Shown here: one piece after another, positions 55,980 through 64,000 of the stretch | Layout of the letters: every line of letters begins with the position of its first letter | Numbering within the stretch: the first letter of the stretch is position 1 | NCBI GenBank assembly: GCA_021018815.1 | Contig: JAITYX010000007.1 | Span: forward strand, 2,791,001 to 2,855,000 | DNA length: 64,000 nt | Reading direction: 5' to 3' | Source: Talinum fruticosum | Lineage: Eukaryota > Streptophyta > Magnoliopsida > Caryophyllales > Talinaceae | Program-made: the position numbers and the translations under genes | Notes under the pieces: model-generated | Told to the model about the DNA's origin: nothing | The model's database searches: none | What the model saw: only the letters and a program-made list of their open reading frames with translations

Positions 55980-57531
55980 TTCACTGCATTCATTTCTCTA
56001 ACTGAACCCAAAAATGCACTAGAAGCTCTTAATGAACCCGAATGGGTAGAGGCCATGCAAGAAGAGCTGAATCAATTTGAAAGAAACCAAGTCCGGACTC
56101 GACCAACCGACCTTCGACCACCCGAGTTATAGGAACCAAATGGGTTTTCAAAAACAAAGCTGGATGAGGGTGGAATAGTTGTCGAAACAAAGCTAGACTT
56201 GTAGCTCGAGGTTACAATCAAGAAGAAGGAATTGATTGTGGGGAAACCTTTGCCCGAGTAGCTAGAATTGAAGCCATTAGAATATCTGTTGGCATTTGCA
56301 TCCTGCATGCATATTCAATTATATCAAATGGATGTTAAGTGTGCCTTTCTCAATGATTTTATTGAAGAAGAGGTCTATGTCGAGCGAGCCTCCTGGTTTT
56401 GAAAACTCGGAATTTCCAAATCATGTTTTCAAACTTCAAAAGGCTCTCTATGGTCTTAAGCAAGCCCCTAGAGCTTGGTATGAAAGACTGAGCAGACTTC
56501 CTGGTTCAAAATAATTTTAAAAGAGGTCGGATCGACAAGACTTTATTCATAAAGACCAAAGGGAAAGATTTTCTCATTGTTCAAGTATATGTTGATGATA
56601 TTATTTTCGGAGCTACTAATGAATTTACGTGTCGAGAATTTTACGAGTTGATGAGTCAAGAGTTCCAAATGAGTATGATGGGAGAACTCAACTTCTTCCT
56701 TGGATTGCAAATCAAACAAGACAAAAATGGAATCTTTGTTCATCAATCAAAATACACCAAGGAACTGCTGAAGAAATATAAGCTTCAAGATGCAAAGCAC
56801 GCATCTACTCCTATGAGCGACGAGTATAAAGCTCGACTCGGATGAGACGAGTAAAGCAGTAGATCGAAACTCTATCGGGGTATGATTGGATCACTGCTAT
56901 ATCTTACTTCAAGCGTACCGAGATATAATGTTCGGTGTTTGCTTATGTGCACGATTTCAAGCTAATCCAAAAGAATCACATCTCACTTGCGGTGAAGAGA
57001 ATATTCGAGATATCTTGCGAGGCACTCGGAATCTGGGACTATGGTACTCCAGAGACTCGAAGCCGACTCGACTCGGGTACTCGGATGCGGACTATGCGGG
57101 ATACAAAGTTGATCGAAAGAGCAAATCTGGAGCTTGCCAATTTCGGGTCAATCCCTAGTATCCCGGCACTCAAAGAAGCAAAACTCGGTAGCTCTATCAG
57201 CTGCGAAGCTGAATATATTGCTGCTGGAGCTTGTTGCGCTCAGATTCTCTGGATAAAACAACACTTGAAGGACCTTGGACTATCTCTCAACTCGGTCCCA
57301 ATCAAGTGTGATAATCAAAGCGCAATCGGTATCACTAAGAATCCTGTCCAAGCACTCAAAAACAAAGCATATTGAAGTCGGTATCACTTCTTACGCGATC
57401 ACTCGGAAAAGGGTGATATTACACTTGAGTTCATCCCTACTAATCTTCAATTAGCTGATATCTTTACTAAGCCTCTTGGTGAAGATCAATTACATTTTAT
57501 TCGGAATGAGCTTGGTATGTTAAATGCTTAG
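55980..57531 (+). pseudogene. Copia-2 pol, reverse transcriptase and RNase H
   Basis: ALNEPEWVEAMQEELNQFER near 56020, [15 protein letters not shown] near 56440, catalytic YVDDIIFGATN at 56588-56620, FFLGLQIKQDKNGIFVHQSK near 56693. RNase H: SDADYAGYKVDRKSKSGACQ near 57080, AEYIAAGACCAQILWIKQHL near 57210, CDNQSAIGITKNPVQALKNK near 57310, then LADIFTKPLGED and MLNA with the stop at 57529-57531. All catalytic residues I can place are present; small frame changes separate the pieces. Confidence 0.9.
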
Positions 57532-58170
57532 TTTTGTGTTATGATTCGTGAATACTTCGTGCCTTGTGCTTTCATTGTTAATAACCATCGGTTCGATTGA
57601 TCACGTGATACTTGGGCTGATAGTTATTTCGTGTTTCGAGTCACTCGAAACTTTTACGAGTCAAACTCGGACGTAAGAGAAATTTGGACTTCAAATTTTC
57701 CGAAGCTATCTCTAGAAACAGTGGAGAGTTTCAAATTATAATTTCAAACCCGTTTTCTCTCTCTTTCTCGAGCGCTGCGATCGGATCTTAACCGCAGATT
57801 TTAAACCACCGATATCTCAACCGTTGAAGAAGAACCGTCACACCGGGCATTAATTATCAATGGACGGGCTGAGTCGAACGGAGTTACTTAACGGATAGTG
57901 AACAGGCGCGCGTACTCACTATAAATAATGACTATCCGTCTTTATCTCGGTATTCTAAAACTCCTTCCCTCTCAAACGAAACCCTCTCGCGGAAGCATAC
58001 TACGTGAATAGTGTTCCCCGATCGTCCGCGGACGTCGAAGAAGCTCTCTCTCTCTCTCGTAAGTTTTCAACTGCTCATCTCTCTTTCTTCTACCATTTTC
58101 GTTTTCTTCTCTTCTACACCTCCTTCTCTTTCCTTTTCTCTCGAAAAGTTTCATATTTTCATCTCTCACC
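57532..58170 (+). promoter_or_regulatory. Copia-2 internal promoter and leader of ORF3
   Basis: After pol the sequence matches Copia-1 for about 200 bp. Then a separate block starts, with a TATA element CACTATAAATAATG at 57918-57931, a pyrimidine-rich leader (CCTTCCCTCTCAAACG, then CT repeats at 58042-58060) and a possible splice donor CTCTCGTAAGTTTT at 58056. ORF3 starts 250 bp after the TATA box. Copia-3 has a TATA box at a matching distance. Confidence 0.5.
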
Positions 58171-59755
58171 ATGCCTAAAAAGGAAACCATCCCGACTTTC
58201 GGGTTTCTTCATCCTCTAAGAAGCCTCGCACCAACAAGCCGGATAGCTCAACCCCTTCTAAACCCGTTGTCACCCAACATCTTGCGCTGGACGACAAGTT
58301 CTTCCCAACAACCAAATTCTCCTGGTTGTCCAATATCCAAACCACCAGAGTCTACCCTTTCTTGTGCTTCGACGAGTTCATCTATCCTGAACTTGTTTCG
58401 AGTTTTATACTCATCTCACCCACTCAGAAAATGTTCTAACCTCTCGGGTTCGGAACATTACTGTTCATATCAACACCTCCCTCCTTCACCGTCTGTTCAA
58501 AGTCTCTTCTCTCTTCTTGAACAGCAACCCTATCCCCTTCACTCGAAGTCGCCGACGACTTCTTTGAAAAGTACGCTAAAGAATTCCCTGGGTCCGGAAA
58601 GAACTTTTACGTGACTCGGTTGAAGTCGAAGCCGGACTTCGTGTTTCCTGCCGATGAGAACCTTCTTCTCACAGCATTCTAGCAAGGAGAACCCCAACTC
58701 CAAGCACCTCAAAGCCCTCTTCGATATCTCGGAGGGATACGAAGTCGACCTCTTCCCTCCATCATTGAGCAAATGGCCGCTGTGCCGGCTCAACTCCAGA
58801 GCAAGAAGAACACCTCCCTTCCTTTCGGTGCTCTTCTCACCCTTGTATTCAAACAATTCCAAGTTCCTCTTCCCTCGACCCTAACGCGGTGTCCGAGGCG
58901 GCCATTGTGGTCGGCAAGAAGGAACTCCGAGGGTACGGATACCAGGAAACTAACCCCGGTGTCCGGGTTCACAACTCGGAGCCGAGGCCTCCTTCTCCAC
59001 CTCGGACTCGAAATCCACCCCTCTTTCTCTTCCCTCTTCACCTGGTGGTGCCTCCACCTCCGGTGCTTCCAAAACTCTCTCTCGCCCTCTTGTCTCCTGT
59101 CTTCATGGACAAGATCACCTCTGTGTCCTCCGATTTCGGAGACATGCTCGGGGTTTCAAGTCTCGTTCTTCGGGGTCGACCATTAACCAAAAGACTGGTC
59201 GAGTCCCAAATCCGAGAGCAGCGAGTCTCTCGTTCTTGAGATGAGAGAGCTGGTTAAGGAGCGAAGGAGCTGGCTGAGCTCCTCGAGAGAGACGGTCCAG
59301 GCGGCTCGGGACCCGGATGACTCGGACCCATCCGAGGCGTCTTCGAGCCCAGGCCGACCTCCTCGGAGAGCGAGGAAGCCGAGGAAGCGAGAGGAAGAAG
59401 CTACGAGATGCAGCGGAGGACGCCGAGGAACCTGCGGTCGAAGCGAGCCCTTCCGAGCAAAGGGAAGCAGAGGCCGTGGCTACTGCTCCCCAAGCTCAAA
59501 TTGCTGTACTCGGCTCGGACGGCGATGCGAGTGGGTCGAAGATCTCGCTCCTCCGGCGAGTCGGCCGGAGCAGCCCCTCCAGCCCCGAGGTCCCAAGGGA
59601 AGAACCTCTCGATCCACTATCTCCGGGTCGGCCCCTCGAGGCGAGCCCCTGCGAACTATTCCGGTTCTCCCTTCGCCGCGCTCAAGCACATCGTCAAGGT
59701 CTTATCGGCGCCGGCGCACCTCCGCTTCTACTCGAAATCCCCACCTTCCTAGTTG
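58171..59755 (+). pseudogene. Copia-2 ORF3 (post-pol ORF, plant-transposon-protein-like)
   Basis: ATG at 58171 (MPKKETIP), in the sense direction after pol where SIRE-type elements carry an env-like ORF. Reading through frame changes: FSWLSNIQTTRVYPFLC, FDEFIYPELVSSF, RNITVHINTSLLHRLFKV, DDFFEKYAKEFPGSGKNFYV. The Y-P-E-L-V-x-x-F and following I-x-x-x-L-L/F pattern recalls the PF20167 putative plant transposon protein domain. The C-terminal third is rich in Glu, Ser, Arg and Pro (59220-59750). No signal peptide or membrane segment is evident, so it does not look like an envelope protein. Function unknown. Confidence 0.6.
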
Positions 59756-60154
59756 GAGCCATGCACTCGAGTCACGATTCCTCGGTGTCTCCGAATTTCG
59801 CTTCAAAATTTTCTTTTTGTCCGGACAACTTATGTGTATTACTTGTTCTTTTCTCCTTTCTTTTTGGTTCTTGTTTTTCTTTGAAAGGCAAGGGGAGAAA
59901 ATGTAGTCGAAACTAGTTGTCTTGTTTAGGGGAGTTTTTACTGCCCTTGTAAATTTTTAATGGATTAATGCATTTCATTATTTCTAAGTTCTTTCTTTTA
60001 CGAGTTATTGAGTTAAAGCATACTTTATCTTGCTCCGATATATTGTATATCACTACGATCTATTCAATATGCCTTATCCTTTTATCAAACTACTCGAGAA
60101 TCAATCTATTTTCTTCTAACAAAGTTTCTGTTTAAGTTTGGAATGCCTTTCATC
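59756..60154 (+). other. Copia-2 region between ORF3 and polypurine tract
   Basis: Non-coding, T-rich, with AAAGGCAAGGGGAGAAA near 59882, a word shared with Copia-1 and Copia-3. Confidence 0.6.
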
Positions 60155-60164
60155 AAAAGGGGAG
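60155..60164 (+). promoter_or_regulatory. Copia-2 polypurine tract
   Basis: AAAAGGGGAG, two bases before the 3' LTR. Confidence 0.85.
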
Positions 60165-60166
60165 TT

Positions 60167-61704
60167 TGAAGACTCGGACACTCGCTCTATATCTTTTCGA
60201 GTCATGCAAAAGGAATCGGGTATAACGATGTCGTTCATATAGAGTTTTGATTCCAAGGCATTCTCTCGTGTCTTAGAAACATACTTGAATTAAATAGTAT
60301 CCTTCCTATGCGATTCGGCATTCACATATCTCTTTAATCGTTTTTTGTTAGCGACTCGGAAAAGTCGTTCTTTATTATGAGTCCTTTCTCACTCGGAATC
60401 GACTTGTGATTATTTACTCTATCGTTTGCAGTCGGCATTCTTAGTTCATTTCATGCTTAGTCTATATCAAGTTCTTTCTCACTTTGATACTTGCTTGTAG
60501 AACATGTTTCTTTTCTTAAGACTAAGTCATATGGAATTACGAGTATCATGGATATTAGACTCGAGAATATTCCATTTCCTTTCGACTCGGATAATCAATT
60601 GCGTAATTTCTCAAGATTATTTTGTTATCTCGTGTCTAACCTTGGACCAAAGTATTTTATACTTTGAGAACCAAAGTTGTTTTACTTTTGTAGGTTATTC
60701 AATCGAGGATATCTTTTCAAAACTACAAAAGTAGCCGGCTTGAACGTCAAATCACCAGCGAGATATGGCTTTTCACCTTCCCTGCTTTAGTCTCGGAAGA
60801 TTGTGTCGAAGGCATGCGCTTCAATATCCGGAAAAGCTGGAACGCCAAGCCTAACGAGTGGTTTTCACCTCGGTTTTCAAGACACAACCGATGGTTTTGG
60901 GACTTCCAAGAGAGTTAAACCGTTGTCCAACGTTCATATTTCAACGGATACTTTCCGAGTGACTCGGAAAGCCTTTCTCAACGGTCACGAGAGGACTCTC
61001 GGTCAGCGAGATGGAAATAACGGCTACTCTGCCTGGTCTTATCTATAAGAAGAAGCCACTTCACAAGACTTGAAGATAGCGAGAACATATTGTCTATACA
61101 CTTACTTGTTCAAAGTTATTATATTTTTACTCTCAATCTTCAACTTACAACTCCCACTCGTAACTCATTACTTTCGAGTTGTAAGGTCTTGTACTTCGTT
61201 ACAAACACTTCTTACATTCTTTGTAAGGTCCCTTGACTAAGCTTGTAAAAGTTAACTCAGCTTAGTTGTCCCTAGCTGTAAGGGTTATCTCAGCTAGGAA
61301 GTACTAGATCGGATAAGGTAACTTCGAGTCTAGGAAAATCTGTATAGAGTTGTCTAAGGGAGCAACTCGGGTTACGTCAAGTTCACGGTATTTTGTGGAC
61401 TCAAAATAGTGGATTTGACTTCGTGTCTGGATTGACACGGGCCGTGGTTTTCTCGCCCCGGGAGGGTTTCCACGTAAATATTTACGTGTTCTCTTTACGA
61501 GTTCATTCTAGACTCGGACAACTTTAGTGCTCCCGCTTCTTCGATTCATTGCTTTCGAGTCCAATCTTTTCGACCCCGTGTTTAGACTCGGATTCTATCT
61601 TGGTCACTTTTCCGCACAAAAGTGTGTGTTTTCGCAAAGATTTTTCCATCACCCTATTCAACCCCCTCTAGGGTGACTCGAGACTCTCCCCGAGCAAACC
61701 TTCG
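60167..61704 (+). mobile_element. Copia-2 3' LTR
   Basis: TGAAGACTCGGACACTCGC to CGAGCAAACCTTC(A/G), 1538 bp. Near-identical partner of 50942-52477, which marks a recent insertion. The last base reads G where A is expected, again next to a C (CAG read as CGG). Confidence 0.95.
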
Positions 61705-61709
61705 GGGAA
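61705..61709. repeat. Right TSD of Copia-2 (GGGAA)
   Basis: Exact match to 50937-50941. Confidence 0.92.
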
Positions 61710-61837
61710 GAATTTATCATCCAGCGCAAGATGTTGGGTGACAAGGGGTTTAGAAATTGAGGGCCTTCTTGGCTTTTTGTGCGGGGTTTCTTTGTGGCAA
61801 AGCCAAGAACATCAAAGTGAGAACCTCTTTTCGGCAT
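61710..61837 (-). pseudogene. Copia-3 ORF3, N-terminal part
   Basis: On the minus strand the ATG at 61837-61835 starts MPKRGSHFDVLGFATKKPRT, parallel to the Copia-2 start MPKKETIP and its lysine-rich continuation. The frame ends at the Copia-2 insertion and continues at 50936. The site of insertion corresponds to the D-K-F-F-P residues of Copia-2 ORF3. Confidence 0.7.
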
Positions 61838-62514
61838 ATTGAAGGAGAGAAGAGAGAGTAGATAAGCTTGAGAAAGAGTAGGAGAAAAGATCTCGAAGAG
61901 AGTGAAAGATACAAGAAAAGAGTAGAAGAAGAATGAGTTTGAGAGCAACAAAGCTTACTTGAGATGTTCTTCACGAAGCTTGAGAGCGCTGTGTGTCGCG
62001 ATTAGTCACCGAGAACGTGGTCACGAGGATTTGATTGAGAGAGAGAGAGAGAGTAAGCAAAAATTAAAGTAAAGAAATGAAGGAGAATAGGCGCTATTTA
62101 TAAGAAAAATAAACGTCCTTCGAGTATCCTTTTGACTCAGCTCTTTCAGCGGTCACCTCGGACTAGTGTGACTATTCTCTTCCACAACGGCTAGAATTCC
62201 AGCGGTTTGTCTCTCAACGGCTAGTCGTCCGATCATGGCGCGTGAGAAAGAGAGAGAGAGAGAAAGAAAGAGAAAGAGAGATTTTGAAAACAACTTCCGA
62301 AATTCTCCACGTGTCTAGAGATGATTTCGAAGTTTGATGTCCATTTTTCTCAAAGTCCGAGTCTGACTCGACTAGGTTTCGAGTGACTCGAAGCGGAAAT
62401 AAATAATAACTATCGGCTCGAGTATCACTAAATCAACTGAACTAATGGTTATTTAAGAAATGGAATCATATAACACATAATCATGCAATAAAAATTTTCA
62501 TATAGAAAGCAAAT
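61838..62514 (-). promoter_or_regulatory. Copia-3 post-pol region with ORF3 promoter
   Basis: The minus strand carries CTTATAAATAGCGCC at 62091-62105, about 260 bp upstream of the ORF3 ATG, matching the Copia-2 layout. A CT-repeat leader follows on the same strand (plus GAGAGA runs at 62037-62052). Nearer pol the sequence matches Copia-1 and Copia-2 (ACTATCGGCTCGAGTATCAC, plus strand, near 62410). Confidence 0.5.
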
Positions 62515-64000
62515 AATTATGCATTTAACATGCCAAGCTCATTCCTAATAAAGCAAAACTGATCCTCACTAAGTGGTTTAGTAAAGATATCGGGTAATTG
62601 AAGAATGGTAAGGAAATCTTTCTCCCATCGTACTCATTTGAAATTCTGTCTCATTAACTCAGAAAAATCTCGACACGAGAATTTCATTAGTAGCTCTAAA
62701 AATTATGTCATCAACATATATCCGAGCGGTAAGGAAATCTTTCTCCTTGGTTTTTATAAAGAGAGTCTTGTCGATCCGACCTCTTTTAAAATCATTTTGA
62801 ACCAAGAAATTGCTCGAGTCTTTTATACCAAGCTCTGGGTGCTTGTTTAAGACCATAAAGAGCTTTTTGAAGCTTGAAAACATGATTTAGAAAATCTGAG
62901 TTTCAAATCCAGGGGCTGCTCAACATAGACTTCCTCTTCGATAAAACCATTGAGAAAAGCACACTTAACATCCATTTGATATAACTTAATATTCATGATA
63001 GATGCAAATGCCAATAGTATTCTAATGGCTTCAATTCGGCTACGGATGCAAAGGTTTCCCCACAATCAATCCCTTCTTCCTGATTGTAACCTTGAGCCAC
63101 AAGTTTAGCCTTGTTTCTAACAACCAATCCACCTTCATCCAGTTTGTTCTTGAAAACCCACTTGGTTCCTATGGCTGGGTGGTCGGAAGGTCGTTTGGTC
63201 GAGTCCGGACTTAGTTTCTTTCGAATTGATTGAGTTCCTCTTGCATGGCCTCTACCCATTCGGGTTCATTTAGAGCCTCTAGTGCATTTTTAGGTTCGAG
63301 TTAATGAAATGAATGTAGTGAATGCACATAAATTCCGAAGAGAGGAACGAGTTCTTACACCACTATTGATATCGGATAATATGTTTTCTAGTGGATGACT
63401 AGAAGCATACTTGAATGCTCTACTGTTCTCCGATTCACCAGATCCGTAGGCTGAATTGCTTGATCTTCGAAGCTTGTTACGAATGATCCTGTTCATCGAT
63501 TGTCCTTCATCATTACGAGCGGGTTCTTGAGTTGCCTCATTCCGAGTGACTTCGTTACGAGTGACTTCATTACGAGCTGGTTGGGTTTGATTCTCGATAG
63601 GCTCGTTTTCCTCACGATCATCATTTCTGCTGAGCTTTAGGTCTAAGAATGTTGATTCACTTGGTTTTTCTATTCAAGTTCATCAAACACAACGTGGATG
63701 CTTTCTTCCACTTTGTTAGTTCTCTTATTGAAAATGCGATAAGCTTTACTATGAGATAAATAACCCGAGAAAAATATCTTTATCTGACCAGAGCATCAAA
63801 TTTGGTCGGGTGATCCTTACCATTGTTGTGAACAAAACACTTACATCCAAAGGGTTTGAAGTATGAAATATTGGGTTTCTTTCCTTTGTAGAGCTCGTAC
63901 TATGTTTTCTTCATAATGGGTCCGATGAAGCATCTGTTCAAGGTGTAGTTGGCTGTGTTGACTGCCTCGGCCCAGAAATAGTAAGGTAGATTGTGTTCAA
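62515..64000 (-). pseudogene. Copia-3 pol (integrase end to RNase H remnant), runs off window
   Basis: Minus-strand pieces in order: the GYLSHSKAYRIFNKRTNKVE-type block near 63750, EALNEPEWVEAMQEEL near 63270, GTKWVFKNKLDEGG near 63150, [20 protein letters not shown] near 63070, [15 protein letters not shown] near 62960, YVDDIIFRATNE near 62715. Between the YVDD block and the final DIFTKPL block (62585) about 800 bp of RT and RNase H are deleted. The last residues MLNA and stop lie near 62520. The 5' part of the element is outside the window. Confidence 0.87.
62609..62748 (-). repeat. 19-bp direct repeat at the Copia-3 deletion junction
   Basis: GGTAAGGAAATCTTTCTCC (plus strand) occurs once in its normal place at 62729-62747 and again at 62608-62626, exactly where the deleted RT/RNase H block should be. 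The second copy is foreign to that position in Copia-1 and Copia-2. Confidence 0.8.

Noticed and set aside
58171..59755. True retroviral-type envelope gene for ORF3
   Set aside because: No signal peptide, membrane segment or cleavage site is visible; the position is env-like but the sequence is not.

Overview
The window is nuclear DNA of a flowering plant, probably a eudicot; the species cannot be told. The evidence is one P-class pentatricopeptide-repeat (PPR) gene with a 5'UTR intron, surrounded by plant-type transposable elements: Ty1/copia (probably SIRE-like), Ty3/gypsy (Tat/Ogre type and a type starting TGTAATACCCG), an RTE/L1-like plant LINE with a C-terminal RNase H, a tRNA-derived SINE, three non-autonomous hAT elements, and a Ptta/Ulp1 CACTA relic. 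Almost everything else is decayed repeat or AT-rich spacer. There is no rRNA, tRNA or CRISPR array, and nothing bacterial.

Layout. 1-10180: a minus-strand gypsy LTR (1-1102), a decayed CACTA-type gene with Transposase_24, DUF8039 and Ulp1 domains (1103-4041) carrying a 340-bp mini solo copia LTR (1918-2257), a plus-strand gypsy LTR from 4042, then the 5' end of a minus-strand Ogre/Tat element (LTR 7817-9899, tRNA-Arg-type primer site, leader minisatellite) and a LINE reverse-transcriptase scrap. 10181-23100: the gene-bearing segment, with a 1010-bp hAT element (12444-13453, perfect TSD), the PPR gene (about 15240-16695, one clear and one likely frameshift), a SINE (18527-18667), a 1426-bp hAT element with GC-rich ends (19055-20480) and an 835-bp hAT element (20754-21588).

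23140-41587 is one LINE split by two copia insertions: a solo LTR (24783-26274) in ORF1 and a complete element, Copia-1 (28443-38877), in the reverse transcriptase. Copia-1 itself holds a solo LTR (33808-35368) of the same family. 41588-43990 is AT-rich with repeated blocks of about 480 bp. 43991-48077 is a truncated Tat-type gypsy element (LTR, primer site, gag, protease). 48078-64000 is a minus-strand copia element, Copia-3, cut in two by a complete plus-strand element of the same family, Copia-2 (50942-61704, TSD GGGAA).

Two points deserve most attention. First, the near-identical copia LTRs differ from each other almost only at CAG/CTG trinucleotides, which appear as CG, CGG, CGAG, CCG, ACG or CTCG. 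The conserved tRNA primer sites show the same damage. This looks like a systematic base-calling or consensus artefact at methylated CHG sites, and it may account for many of the frameshifts in these elements. Second, Copia-2 and Copia-3 carry an extra sense ORF after pol, with its own upstream TATA box, resembling the plant-transposon-protein family (PF20167-like). Copia-1 lacks this cassette.
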